DNA of 64,000 nucleotides from an uncultured Campylobacter sp. (GTDB taxonomy: Bacteria; Campylobacterota; Campylobacteria; Campylobacterales; Campylobacteraceae). The translations under genes were made by a program, and so were the position numbers. Positions 9,372 to 18,683 of this stretch are shown one piece after another (positions within the stretch are counted from its first letter, which is position 1; each line of letters opens with the position of its first letter). The notes below the pieces were generated by a model. That model saw only the letters and a program-made list of their open reading frames with translations. It searched no databases and had not been told where the DNA came from. Location: assembly GCA_900539505.1 (NCBI GenBank), contig UQCL01000002.1, positions 1 to 64,000 on the forward strand, given 5' to 3'.

Positions 9372-9794
9372 AAAGTCTTTATTCGATTTAAAATCGGTAG
9401 CTAACGCGAATAAAATTTTAAAATTATTAAAAATTTTGGAATTCTAAGACTTATGAAATTTTAGAATTTTGCAAAATTTTAAGAAAACACAATGCGGTGA
9501 AATTTTAGAATTCTGCCTAATTTTAAATTTTGAAATTCCGCCTGACGCACTACTGCGTTAGTATCGCGACAAATAGCTTGAGCTGCGTTTTGGCTATATT
9601 TGCCGTATTGAAGCGGCACATTTTTCGCTCCCGCCGCGTGCCTAATCGGATTTAAATCCCACCGCTTAGAAAATCCGCGAAATTTTTTATAATTCTATAA
9701 ATCTAAAATTTTATAAATTTTAAAATTACGTATCGTTATGCCACTATCGCGGCAGAGTACTTTAACCGCGCCTACCCGCTGAATATCCGCGCGG
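9372..9794. other. Convergent spacer rich in AATTTTAAAATT words
   Basis: About 420 bp between two convergent genes. It contains many overlapping AAATTTTAAAATT-type words at 9410-9540 and 9690-9725. No RNA gene, riboswitch or ORF recognised. Confidence 0.5.
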
Positions 9795-10349
9795 CTAAAT
9801 ATCGATAACGCCGAGGTGCGAGAGCAAAATTTTAACCCCGATTAAGATCAAAATCACGCCGCCTAAAACGAGCGCCTTTGAGTGCAGGTATTCGCCCGTT
9901 AGCTTGCCTACGTAGCACGCCGCGACGCACAGCGCGAAGCAGACGAGCCCGATTACGCAACAGGCGTAGAGTATGTTTATCTCGCCAAAGGCAAAGGTCA
10001 CGCCCACGGCCATCGCGTCGATGCTGGTTGCGATCGCACCCAGCACCAGCTCCTTCGTGCTTAGGCGAAGATCTGGCTCGTCCTGTTCGCGGCGGGATTC
10101 TGCGATCATCTTAACGCCTAAAAAAGATAAAATTCCAAACGCGACGAAGTGATCGATCTGCGCGATAAATTTTACGAAGTTTATCCCCAAAGCGTAGCCC
10201 GCAAGCGGCATTATAAACTGAGCCGCCGCGTAGAAAAACGCGACGCGCGCGATCTGTGCAAATTTGAAATTCGGATATTTCGCGCCGTTTGAGATACTAA
10301 GCGCGACGCTGTCCATCGCAAGCGCAAAAGCGATGAGTAAAAGCTCCAT
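9795..10349 (-). CDS. mntP: Manganese efflux pump MntP
   Basis: 184-residue inner-membrane protein with six predicted helices arranged as two related halves. The paired acidic motifs AMDSVALS (N-terminal half) and SIDAMAVGV (C-terminal half) are the conserved metal-binding Asp motifs of MntP, which exports Mn(II). The length is the usual one. AAGGG lies seven bases before the ATG. No yybP-ykoY manganese riboswitch is visible in the short divergent spacer that it shares with the next gene. Confidence 0.93.
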   Translation of the reverse strand: MELLLIAFALAMDSVALSISNGAKYPNFKFAQIARVAFFYAAAQFIMPLAGYALGINFVKFIAQIDHFVAFGILSFLGVKMIAESRREQDEPDLRLSTKELVLGAIATSIDAMAVGVTFAFGEINILYACCVIGLVCFALCVAACYVGKLTGEYLHSKALVLGGVILILIGVKILLSHLGVIDI

Positions 10350-10435
10350 ATTTAGCCCTTTTGGTATTATAAAAGCGTTGATTATACATTAAAATTTTCG
10401 AAATAAAATAATCAATCTTTAATTAGGGAAAAACT

Positions 10436-11065
10436 TTGCTTAAAAAATTAATCTTTTGTTTATTGCCGCTATTTGCGACTGCTAGCTGGGAAGAGGTCGC
10501 CGTAAAGGGACTAGACGTGATGCTTAGTGCGGGCGCGGGCGATAGCGAAAATTTCAAAAGCTCGCTAAGCACCCTGATCGAGCGTGCCGCAAATGAATAC
10601 GAACGCACTGGCGTGCAGGATTACGAGCTCGATCTGCCTAGCTACATTACCGAGCGTGCGGGCAAAAAGAGCGTCGCCGTGCAGAATATGCAAAGACTGG
10701 CGAGCAAGAAGCTAAGTCTTGCTGTAGAGCCGATCAAAAAGCTCGTACTCGCTAAAATAAAAGATATGTCCGAAGCCGATACCAAGGCAGTAATGAGCGG
10801 CGAGGTGCTATTTAGCCACTATCTGCGCACCAACGCCTTTGATGAAATTTACGAAATCATTCGCCCTTTGGCACGCGAACTAGGAGCCGACGCGAGCTTT
10901 GCTAAAAGCTTTAAAAGTGCCGTTGGACGCAACCCTGGAGACGATTTTAGTAGCGAATTTAGCAGCGCTCTCATCAACGAGAGCTTTGATTTTTTAAGCA
11001 AAAACGAAAGGGAGTTTCGCAAAAACTCGGGCGCGATTTTAAACGCGATAAAGACGGTCAGATAG
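10436..11065 (+). CDS. Exported DUF4197-like protein
   Basis: 209 residues with a signal peptide (MLKKLIFCLLPLFATAS). The remainder is helical. The stretch MSEADTKAVMSGEVLFSHYLRTNAFDEI resembles the DUF4197 signature in which a mid-domain AKAIL-G motif is followed by an aromatic-Arg pair. Starts at TTG 10436 after AGGGA at 10425-10429. Function unknown; members are periplasmic. The family call is from memory of the pattern and moderately sure. Confidence 0.6.
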   Translation: MLKKLIFCLLPLFATASWEEVAVKGLDVMLSAGAGDSENFKSSLSTLIERAANEYERTGVQDYELDLPSYITERAGKKSVAVQNMQRLASKKLSLAVEPIKKLVLAKIKDMSEADTKAVMSGEVLFSHYLRTNAFDEIYEIIRPLARELGADASFAKSFKSAVGRNPGDDFSSEFSSALINESFDFLSKNEREFRKNSGAILNAIKTVR

Positions 11066-11110
11066 GCGCGCGACGGCACTAAGATCTCGGCGAAATTTTA
11101 CTTTAAATTT

Positions 11111-11938
11111 ATGAAAAATTCTATCTTGGAGCCTGCGGAAAATTTTAATTCAAAACCCGCTTTAAATTTCATCTCAAATCAGACGTGCGAGCGCGCGAAA
11201 AACACAGCGCCCGGCGGTAAGGTAAATTTCGCTCCAGCTTCTCGCTTCAAAAGAAATTTCGAATTTAAAGATGCGACTGCCGAGTTAAATTTTATGAGCG
11301 TGCGAAATTTAAAATTTTATCCCGCTTCGGCCGGTTTCGCCGCGCGCAATAGTGCCTCTGTCGGTTTTGCCGTGCACAATCTCGTCGCGCTTTATTCCGC
11401 TCCGCGCGTCAGAAATATTGAAAGAAAATCCGCTTTACATTTCGCGGCTCTTGCGCTAAATTTAAAGTCCGCGCAGGATATGAGCCGCACCGAAAATAAA
11501 GCTTTAAATTCCGCAAAAGTCTCCGTAATAAATCCTTGCGAAAATTTCGCGAGAAATTTCAAACGAAATTTTATATTAAATTTTGCGGAAAATTTCACTC
11601 ATAGCGGCGCAAATAGCGCGAGTCCGTTAAGTCGTGCAAGCGTCGTAGACGAGCTAAATTTAAGCCCCGCAAAAAGCCTTGCCACAGCTCATATGCGACG
11701 CTCAAAGAAAAATTTTATCGAGACCCTTGCAAATGATCCAGCCTCCGCTAGCGCGCCGCAGCCGCAGAGGTCTAACTATGGCGCCGCGCTAAGCCACGGT
11801 GCTCCGCAAAATTCTAATACTACACAGAATTTTAACTCCGCAAAAAATTTAAATTCTACGCAAAGCTCGAATTCCGCGCAGAGTTTCGGGCAAAATTCCA
11901 ATTCCACGCAAAACCATGCGCAAAATCCCGTTCCGCCT
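11111..11938 (+). repeat. AAATTT-derived coding low-complexity block
   Basis: The extension of the DMT transporter. AAATTT, AAATTTTA and GAAATTTC words recur every few tens of bases and read mainly as NF/KF/LN, avoiding the TAA frame. No stop occurs in about 275 codons. Confidence 0.55.
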
Positions 11939-12871
11939 AGCAGGCTGTGGGATCTGGGGCTGCTTTTCGTAGCGATCGTTTGGGGATGCACTTTCGTGCC
12001 TGTTCAGCGCGCGCTGCATAGCGGCGACGTTTTTAGCTTTTTGTTTTGGCGCTTTTTGGCGGCGAGCATTTTTACCTACCTCGCCTGCCTGCGCTTCGGC
12101 GTCAAATTTGACCGCGGCACGATAGGGCGGGGCGTGTTTTGCGGGCTGATGCTGTTTTGCGATTTTTCCTGCCAGACCATAGCGCTTGATTATGCGCTCT
12201 CCTCGACGGTGGCGTTCATTTTGGGGCTAAACGTCGTTATCGTGCCCTTTTTGATGCTTGCGTTTTTCGGTAAAAAGGTCGGTGCGAGCGCCTTTGGCGG
12301 CGCAGTCGTGGCGCTTTTGGGGCTCTATTTTTTAAGTGGAGCAAGCGCGGTGGGATTTGGCATAGGCGAGCGGTTGACGCTCGTTTCGGCATTTGCATAC
12401 GCGCTTCACATCGTATTTACCGGCGTCTGCGCGCGCAAAAGCAATCTCTACGGCTTTGTGATCGTGCAGTTTATCTGCGTTTGCGTCTGCGCGCTGATCG
12501 CGGCAGTTTTCACTCCGCATGTGCAGTTTGAAGGCGAGATAAGGGTGATTGGAAATTTAATCTTTTCGCTGAACTTTGATTTCGTTTTTGCGCTGGTTTT
12601 GACCTCGATCTTTGCCACCGTTGCGGCGTTTGTGATCCAAACAATGGCGCAAAACCGCGGCGTAAGCGAGATAAAAACGGTGCTGATTTTCGCGCTAGAG
12701 CCCGTAAGCGCGGGCATTATGGGGTATACCTTCGGCGAGAAGCTAAGCGCGCTTCAAATTTTAGGCGCGGCGCTGATACTCGCAGGCATCCTGCTTAGCG
12801 AGCTGGGCGGGCTTTTAGGCGCGAAGTTTGCTAAAAATCGAGCTTGCGAAAAAGCAGACCGAGGCGACTAG
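11111..12871 (+). CDS. EamA/DMT-family transporter with 275-residue N-terminal low-complexity extension
   Basis: Residues about 278-575 are a normal ten-helix drug/metabolite transporter: WDLGLLFVAIVWGCTFVPVQRAL begins the first EamA repeat and the second repeat has EIKTVLIFALEPVSAG. Before it is an open frame of about 275 codons rich in N, F, S, K and A, in which NF-K, LNF and NSTQ words recur, matching the spacer repeat read in a stop-free frame. ATG 11111 lacks a clear ribosome site, so the true start could be internal, but no ATG sits right at the domain. The last 57 bases overlap the convergent permease gene. Transport substrate unknown. Confidence 0.7.
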   Translation: MKNSILEPAENFNSKPALNFISNQTCERAKNTAPGGKVNFAPASRFKRNFEFKDATAELNFMSVRNLKFYPASAGFAARNSASVGFAVHNLVALYSAPRVRNIERKSALHFAALALNLKSAQDMSRTENKALNSAKVSVINPCENFARNFKRNFILNFAENFTHSGANSASPLSRASVVDELNLSPAKSLATAHMRRSKKNFIETLANDPASASAPQPQRSNYGAALSHGAPQNSNTTQNFNSAKNLNSTQSSNSAQSFGQNSNSTQNHAQNPVPPSRLWDLGLLFVAIVWGCTFVPVQRALHSGDVFSFLFWRFLAASIFTYLACLRFGVKFDRGTIGRGVFCGLMLFCDFSCQTIALDYALSSTVAFILGLNVVIVPFLMLAFFGKKVGASAFGGAVVALLGLYFLSGASAVGFGIGERLTLVSAFAYALHIVFTGVCARKSNLYGFVIVQFICVCVCALIAAVFTPHVQFEGEIRVIGNLIFSLNFDFVFALVLTSIFATVAAFVIQTMAQNRGVSEIKTVLIFALEPVSAGIMGYTFGEKLSALQILGAALILAGILLSELGGLLGAKFAKNRACEKADRGD

Positions 12872-13618
12872 GATTATCGAAGCGCCGCTGGTTAGATTGA
12901 GCTTAAAGCTCAAAATAAGCCCCGCCGCGCAGAAAAGCGCCGATAGCGCGCAGCTTATCGCCATCATCGAGCCTAAGCTTTTTGAAATTTTTTCGGCGAT
13001 GAAGGGCGGGATCGTCATCAGCGAGATTACCAAGATTAGCCCTACGATCTGAATCGACGCAACCACCGCGAGGCTCGCCATCACTACGAGGACGTAGTAA
13101 AAGACGCTAGTATTTACTCCGCGCAGCAGGGCGAATTCCTTATCGAAGCTGATCGCTAAAAATTGCCTATAAAAGCACGCCGTAAGCGCCGCAAATGCCG
13201 CGCCGCAAATGCCGATGAAGATTAAATTTTCATGATTTATCGCTAAGATCGAGCCGAATAAAAAGCTCATCAGATCGGATTTGTACCCAGGTGTGAGATC
13301 GGCGAATATTATCCCCAGCGCCATTCCAAACGCCCATATCGCGCCGATTACGGCGTCGAAGCGCTCGGTGTTTCGCAGCGTGACATAAGCGATGAGTAGA
13401 CCCAAAAACAGCGCAAATACGCTAGCTCCCAGCACGGGCGAGATGCCTAAAAACAGCGCGATGCCGATGCCGCCGTATGCGCCGTGCGCGATGCCGCCTG
13501 CGATGAAGCTCATGCGATTTATCACGACTAAAGAGCCCACGACGCCGCAGACTATACTAACTAAAAGCCCGCCGAGCAAGGCATTTCGCATGAAGTCGTA
13601 GGAGAGAATTTCAGCCAT
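12815..13618 (-). CDS. Metal ABC transporter permease, ZnuB/MntB family
   Basis: 267 residues with about eight hydrophobic helices. The N-terminus SFIAGGIAHGAYGGIG and later VASIQIVGLILVISLMTIPPFIAEK are hallmark ABC-3 permease segments for Zn(II)/Mn(II) uptake. AAGGAGG precedes the ATG. The start overlaps the end of the upstream ATPase by eight bases, so they are translated together. Its 3' end runs 57 bases into the convergent DMT gene. No periplasmic metal-binding protein (ZnuA) is adjacent, so that component must be elsewhere or the system is incomplete. Confidence 0.88.
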   Translation of the reverse strand: MAEILSYDFMRNALLGGLLVSIVCGVVGSLVVINRMSFIAGGIAHGAYGGIGIALFLGISPVLGASVFALFLGLLIAYVTLRNTERFDAVIGAIWAFGMALGIIFADLTPGYKSDLMSFLFGSILAINHENLIFIGICGAAFAALTACFYRQFLAISFDKEFALLRGVNTSVFYYVLVVMASLAVVASIQIVGLILVISLMTIPPFIAEKISKSLGSMMAISCALSALFCAAGLILSFKLNLTSGASIILVASVCFFASSIFSKLRA

Positions 13619-14378
13619 TTTCGCCCTCCTTGCAGCAGCATTCGTTAAGCGCGAGATCGACGGCGCAGAAGTGCCCGTGCTCGCGTCGCAGGTGATCTAA
13701 AAATTCCGCCCTGCCCCCCGGATCGATCTCATGGGTATGCGCCGAGCCGTTTGCGACGTAAAGAGCGCGGTTTGCGTAGTTTAGCGCGAGCTGCACGTCG
13801 TGGCTGATTAGAATTATGCCGCAGCCGCTCTCGTTTAGGGATTTTAAAAGCTCGTAAATTTGAACCTGCCCCATCGTGTCGATGCTCGCTAGCGGCTCAT
13901 CAAGAAGTAAAATTTTAGCCTTCGCGCACAGCGCCCGCGCGATGTAAACGCGCTGTCTTTGTCCGCCACTAAGCTCGCTGATACGGCAGTCTGCAAGGTC
14001 TTGCATGCCTACGCGTTCCAGGGCTTGCATGGCTTGCTCGCGCTCGGATTTGGAGTAGAAGCCAAAAATTTTCTTATCTATCAGCCCCATTAAAACTACT
14101 TCGAGCACGCTTATGGGAAAGCTTTTGTTTATCGCTATAAACTGCGGCACGTAGCCCATTTGCGCTCTGGCAAGCGCGGGCGATCTGCCTAAAATTTCGA
14201 TCATGCCCGAGCTTGGTCGCAGCAACCCCAAAAGCAGCTTCAAAAGAGTGCTTTTGCCGCCGCCGTTGGGCCCGAAAATCGCTAAAAAATCGCGCAGCTC
14301 GTAGCTTAGGTTTATATCTTTTAAAATTTCGCGTTTTTCGTAAGCAAAGTTTAAATTTCTTATCGTCACGTCCGCCAT
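13611..14378 (-). CDS. Metal ABC transporter ATP-binding protein, ZnuC family
   Basis: 255 residues from the chosen ATG at 14378, preceded by AAAGGG; a longer frame of 21 codons upstream has no ribosome site and lies in AT-rich DNA. Walker A is GPNGGGKST, the Q-loop is YVPQF, the signature is LSGGQRQR and Walker B is ILLLDEP, all intact, with switch His in ISHD. The C-terminal tail is His/Cys-rich (HEID, HLRREHGHFCAVD, ECCCKEG), as often seen in metal-handling ATPases. It pairs with the ZnuB-type permease downstream. Confidence 0.9.
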   Translation of the reverse strand: MADVTIRNLNFAYEKREILKDINLSYELRDFLAIFGPNGGGKSTLLKLLLGLLRPSSGMIEILGRSPALARAQMGYVPQFIAINKSFPISVLEVVLMGLIDKKIFGFYSKSEREQAMQALERVGMQDLADCRISELSGGQRQRVYIARALCAKAKILLLDEPLASIDTMGQVQIYELLKSLNESGCGIILISHDVQLALNYANRALYVANGSAHTHEIDPGGRAEFLDHLRREHGHFCAVDLALNECCCKEGENG

Positions 14379-14477
14379 GAACGCCCTTTCGCCTAGATTT
14401 TGAAAGCATTTATTATAGCCCAAATTCGGAAAAATTGCCAAATTTTGCTATTATTACAAAAAATTTAAAGGCTAGCG

Positions 14478-15386
14478 GTGGAGAAAATCGGCGAAAAATC
14501 AGATGAAAATAGCTGGGATAAAAAGTCCGAAAGTTACGCTAAATTTAGCGGCGAGCCGGGCAGTTTCGGCAAGCGGGTGTTTGAGATACTGCGCGGCTGG
14601 GGCGTGAGCTTTGCGGGCAAAAGCGTGCTCGACGTGGGCGCCGGCACGGGGGTTTACTCGCTTTATCTCGCGTCGCTGGGCGCTAAAGTAACGGCGATCG
14701 ATAGCTCCGAGGGGATGCTGCGCGAGCTAAGGCGCAGCGCGCAGGAGTTTGGAATTCGTCTGCAAAACGTATTAAATTTAAGCTTTGCGGAGTTTTGCGA
14801 GCGGCTGAGCCGCGATGGTTTCAGGGATACGACGGGCAAAAATTTTAAAATTTATCCGCGCCCGCAGAGCGAAATTTCAAACGCGCAAGCTCAAGAAGCG
14901 CAGGCTTTAAATTTTAAAAATTCTGCGAGCAAAAGCCGCGAGAGCGAAAATTTTAAAATTCCCGCAATTTTTGATATCGCGTTTCTTACGATGAGCCCCG
15001 CGCTAAAAAGCACGGAGGATTTTGAAGCGTTTTTGGCTTTGGGCGAGCGTAAAATTTATCTAAACTGGGCGAGCGAGCGCAATTCATCTATGCTGGCGCC
15101 GCTTTTTGAGCGCTTCGGCACGGGGCATAAAAGACTTGCTACCGCCGCCGAAAAGTTCGAGGCGCTGCTTGGGGCGCGCGACATCAAATTTAAAAGCGAA
15201 ATTTTAACCGAGAGGCGCGAGCAAAAACGCAGCCTGCAAGAAGCTGTGCAAAATGCCGCGTGGCACCTGCATATGGACGGCGCGGAGGCGAGCGAGCGTG
15301 AGATCGAGGAGCTTTTGAAAAAGCGGGCTAAAGGCGGGGTGATAAGCGATGAGATCGAAGCGAGCTTTAAGCTGTTTTATATTTAG
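14478..15386 (+). CDS. Class I SAM-dependent methyltransferase with internal low-complexity insert
   Basis: 302 residues starting at GTG 14478, eight bases after AAAGG. It opens with SWDKKSESYAKFSGEPG and motif I VLDVGAGTGVYS at 50-61, then an acidic strand end in TAIDSSEGM. Residues about 115-163 are an insert carrying two NFKI words and Q/A/S-rich filler; the fold resumes at FDIAFLTMSPALKS. The C-terminal third is charged and helical. It overlaps the next gene by 38 bases, so a three-gene operon with the peroxidase and the signalling protein is likely. Substrate unknown. Confidence 0.8.
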   Translation: MEKIGEKSDENSWDKKSESYAKFSGEPGSFGKRVFEILRGWGVSFAGKSVLDVGAGTGVYSLYLASLGAKVTAIDSSEGMLRELRRSAQEFGIRLQNVLNLSFAEFCERLSRDGFRDTTGKNFKIYPRPQSEISNAQAQEAQALNFKNSASKSRESENFKIPAIFDIAFLTMSPALKSTEDFEAFLALGERKIYLNWASERNSSMLAPLFERFGTGHKRLATAAEKFEALLGARDIKFKSEILTERREQKRSLQEAVQNAAWHLHMDGAEASEREIEELLKKRAKGGVISDEIEASFKLFYI

Positions 15387-16221
15387 TCTGGCGCCGGTTT
15401 TGGGGCTTTGCGGCAATCTTTTTACGCCGCTTGAGATGCCTAAATACGACCCGCAAAAGGCGCGGCTGGGCGCAAAAATTTTTACCGATGTAAGATTTAG
15501 CAGCAAAGGCCGCTCCTGCGAGAGCTGCCATAACTTCTATCTAAACGACTCAGGCGCTTCAGTGCGCGACGGACGCGTGCCTACGCTAATAAATTCTTAT
15601 TATTTTGATCGCTACTTAGGCGATTATAATTTCGCGGGCTTTGAAGCGCGGATCGCGGCGTCGGTTTTTGGCAAGAACGAGCTTGATGCGAGCGAAGATA
15701 GAATTTTAGAGCTTATCAGGAAGAATTTAACCTACAAGCAGGCTTTTGAAAGTGCTTACGGCGAGGCGAATACGGCGAACTTCATTGATGCGTTGAAGGA
15801 ATTTTTAAAGTCCAAAACGGCGATAAATTCCAAATTTGACCGATTTTTGCGCGGCGAGGTTAAGCTAAATGATGCCGAATATAACGGATATGTGCTTTTT
15901 GTGCGGCTGTGCTCGGCATGCCATAACGGCGTTAGCCTAGGCACCGGCAGCTTTACTAAAATTCGCCCGAGCGCGGAAGAGGAGGATGCGCCTAGGCATA
16001 GGCTCACTTCCGACGGATTTGAGTTGCGCCGCGTGCCTAGCTTGCGCAATATCACGCAAACCGCGCCTTACGTAAACGGGCAGACGGATTTGCGTCTTGC
16101 GGTGCGGCAGATCGCAAAAGATCTGCTAAAATACGATCTTAGCGATGGGGAACTTGATGCTTTGATGAGCTTTTTAGCTACACTTAAGGGCGAGATGACG
16201 GAGGCACAGGATGAAAGATAA
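15349..16221 (+). CDS. Periplasmic di-haem cytochrome c peroxidase-family protein
   Basis: 290 residues with a signal peptide (about 1-21). Two haem c sites are seen: CESCH at 57-61 and CSACH at 188-192. Between them is the family spacing, and RVPSLRNITQTAPYVNGQTDLRLAV matches the conserved segment carrying the second haem ligand region of bacterial CCP/MauG proteins. These reduce hydrogen peroxide with electrons from cytochrome c. It is somewhat shorter than the usual 320-340. The start overlaps the preceding gene by 38 bases and the end overlaps the next by 11. Confidence 0.88.
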   Translation: MRSKRALSCFIFSLAPVLGLCGNLFTPLEMPKYDPQKARLGAKIFTDVRFSSKGRSCESCHNFYLNDSGASVRDGRVPTLINSYYFDRYLGDYNFAGFEARIAASVFGKNELDASEDRILELIRKNLTYKQAFESAYGEANTANFIDALKEFLKSKTAINSKFDRFLRGEVKLNDAEYNGYVLFVRLCSACHNGVSLGTGSFTKIRPSAEEEDAPRHRLTSDGFELRRVPSLRNITQTAPYVNGQTDLRLAVRQIAKDLLKYDLSDGELDALMSFLATLKGEMTEAQDER

Positions 16222-18631
16222 GATAATGTGGACTTTGATGGTGGGGATTATGATATTAGGCATAATCATCGCCGGGAATTATTTCTCGTCGCTAAGAGAT
16301 GTAGCGAGATTTAGCACGATTTCGCGCGAGCTAGCTTTGATCGATAATGCCGACAACCGCTTAAATATATTATTTGATGCAAAGATCGCAAGAAGGGACT
16401 TTTCGATTGCAAATGCCGATATGCGCGGCATCTATCAGGTGCTGCAAGCTTTACAAAAAGACAAAATCATCGATAAAATCGGACTTAGCAGCGATGTGCG
16501 CGCGATCGGAAGCGCTTTTAGCGATAAAATTTCACTTTTGGACGAGCTTGGGGCTTTAAATTCGCAGAATTTAATCCTTTTTCAAAGTCTGCAGCAAAAA
16601 TTTTTATCCAGTGGCGCAAATGCGCAAAGAGCAAATCTCTACTCTCAAATTTTAGGGCTTAATTATAAAAATCGCTCCGAGATCTCTGCTTTAAAAAGTG
16701 CGCTAGAAAGCGCAGATGCGTCAAGCCCTGACGAAGCTGCGTTTATAGGAATCGCACGGCAAATTTTAAGGAATTTCGAGCGGCAAAATATCATCGTAAG
16801 TGATAATCTCTCGTTGCTAAATGAGCGCTTCGCAAGTCTGCGCGAGCGATTTTCTTACGCTAGTGAGGAATTTTACGGCTCGTTTATGCAAATGACGATG
16901 CTTTACACGGCGGTGTTTTTGTCGTTTTTACTGCTTACTTACATCATAAATTCCAATGCTTTGCGTAGCAAACGCGCCCTCGCGCCCTATCACGCACTAT
17001 GCGAGCAAGCAGGCGAAGCGATAGTTTTAGCAGATCAAAACTTTAAAATTTTATACGCTAATAAAAGCGTGCTTAGCTTAAGCGGCTACGAACAAAGCGA
17101 GCTGGAAGGAGGCGATCTTGGAGTTTTGATGCCCAAAGATAAAGGGATCGAACTTCCTGCGATGGTAAATAAAAGCGCCAAAGATACGCGCCTTCTTCGT
17201 AAAAACGGCGAACTAGCCGATGTGAGCCTAAGGCTAGCAAATATCGCCACCGCATCCAAGCCGCCGCTATATGCACTTTACGCTCATGACATCGGCGAGC
17301 GCGAGATTATGAAGCTAGCTCTTGCGAGCGCAAAGGAGAGCTTAAACAATCAAGTCTATATCGATCATCTTACGGGCCAGGGCAACGAAGCAGCGCTATA
17401 TGAGCTAATAAACGCCGAAAAAACGGGCGTAGCGATCTATATAACTATCGTAAATTTTGCAAATTTGCGACTTTTTTACAAGGCGGAGACGACGAATGAA
17501 ATTCTGCGCTCCTTTGCGCGCACGCTTGCAATGTGTATCGAATCGCACGAGATCAAAGCTAGTATCTTTCGCATCCAATCGGATGAGTTTTGCCTATTTT
17601 ACGAGGGACTAAATGTCGCGCGCGACGTGGAGATCATAAATAAATACTTCACCGACAAGGTTTTTAATCTCCATACCACCGAGGGCTTTGCCTCCGCGCC
17701 TTTAAATATCACGATGGGCGTAAGCGAGCGCGCCGACGTAGCGGGCGGCGCAAATAGGGTCTTTCAGGCGGTTATGGCGATGTATGAGGCGCAGAGCAAA
17801 AACGAGCACGTGGGCTTTTACTCGCGCCCAAATGCGATTGAGGAAAAATATCTTCAAAATCAGATTATGATCAACACCATTCAAAACGCGATCAAGAAAA
17901 ATCAAGTCTTTGTGCTTGTTCAGCCCATATTTGATATCACCCACCGCGATCCTAGTGGTAACACCTACGGCACCGAGGGCGGTGATTATGTCCCGTTAGT
18001 ATATGAAATTCTAATCCGCCTAATCGATCGTTCGGGCAAGACGCGCTGCCCGGGTGAGTTTATCGATATCGCAAAGCAAACCTCGCTCTACATCCCGCTA
18101 ACTCAGGTAGTAATAAACGAAGCTTTTCGCTTGCTAGACCGCTTCGCAGGGACTTGCTTTAGCATAAATCTTTCATATTTTGACATCGCAAACGAAGGTA
18201 TCAAGGAGCTTTTAGAGCGCAAGCTCGCATCCAGTCCAAACGCTTCAAATCTATTCATTGAAATTTTAGAAAGCGAGGAATTTGACGATTACGAGAGCCT
18301 ACGCAGCTTCATCGCCGTAGCCAAAAACTACGGCTGCAAGGTCGCGATAGACGATTTTGGCAGCGGATACTCCAACTACTATAGAATTTTAACGCTCGAC
18401 GTGGATTACATAAAGATCGACGGAGCGCTCATCAAAAACATCGCAAACGACAAAAACTCGCGTGCTATCGTCGAAACCATCGCTAACTTCGCGCGCAAGC
18501 AGGGCTACGAGCTCATCGCCGAATACGTAGAAAACCACGAAATTTCAATCATCTTAGAAGAGATGGGGATTAAATATATGCAAGGCTACTTCTACAGCAA
18601 GCCGATGGAGCCTTCGAGGATAAAATTCTAA
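16211..18631 (+). CDS. Membrane-bound PAS-GGDEF-EAL protein, degenerate GGDEF, likely c-di-GMP phosphodiesterase
   Basis: 806 residues. A transmembrane helix at about 7-27 and another at about 232-255 bracket a helical periplasmic sensor region. A PAS domain follows (GEAIVLADQNFKILYANKSVLSLSGY, about 268-330). The GGDEF-domain signature is QSDEF at 456-460, lacking both glycines, so cyclase activity is unlikely. The EAL domain keeps EILIR at 599-603, the DDFGSGYSN loop from 714, DYIKIDG and the C-terminal GYFYSKP, so c-di-GMP hydrolysis is plausible. GGAGG precedes the ATG. Overlap with the peroxidase gene suggests redox-linked signalling, which is inference. Confidence 0.88.
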   Translation: MKDKIMWTLMVGIMILGIIIAGNYFSSLRDVARFSTISRELALIDNADNRLNILFDAKIARRDFSIANADMRGIYQVLQALQKDKIIDKIGLSSDVRAIGSAFSDKISLLDELGALNSQNLILFQSLQQKFLSSGANAQRANLYSQILGLNYKNRSEISALKSALESADASSPDEAAFIGIARQILRNFERQNIIVSDNLSLLNERFASLRERFSYASEEFYGSFMQMTMLYTAVFLSFLLLTYIINSNALRSKRALAPYHALCEQAGEAIVLADQNFKILYANKSVLSLSGYEQSELEGGDLGVLMPKDKGIELPAMVNKSAKDTRLLRKNGELADVSLRLANIATASKPPLYALYAHDIGEREIMKLALASAKESLNNQVYIDHLTGQGNEAALYELINAEKTGVAIYITIVNFANLRLFYKAETTNEILRSFARTLAMCIESHEIKASIFRIQSDEFCLFYEGLNVARDVEIINKYFTDKVFNLHTTEGFASAPLNITMGVSERADVAGGANRVFQAVMAMYEAQSKNEHVGFYSRPNAIEEKYLQNQIMINTIQNAIKKNQVFVLVQPIFDITHRDPSGNTYGTEGGDYVPLVYEILIRLIDRSGKTRCPGEFIDIAKQTSLYIPLTQVVINEAFRLLDRFAGTCFSINLSYFDIANEGIKELLERKLASSPNASNLFIEILESEEFDDYESLRSFIAVAKNYGCKVAIDDFGSGYSNYYRILTLDVDYIKIDGALIKNIANDKNSRAIVETIANFARKQGYELIAEYVENHEISIILEEMGIKYMQGYFYSKPMEPSRIKF

Positions 18632-18683
18632 TCTCATCTCGCCGCGACTTTATAGCCCGCCTCTTTAAATTTATAGCCCAAAG

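Noticed and set aside
9720..9800. Possible manganese riboswitch near mntP
   Set aside because: This is the 3' side of the gene; the 5' side is under 90 bases and shows no yybP-ykoY-like structure.
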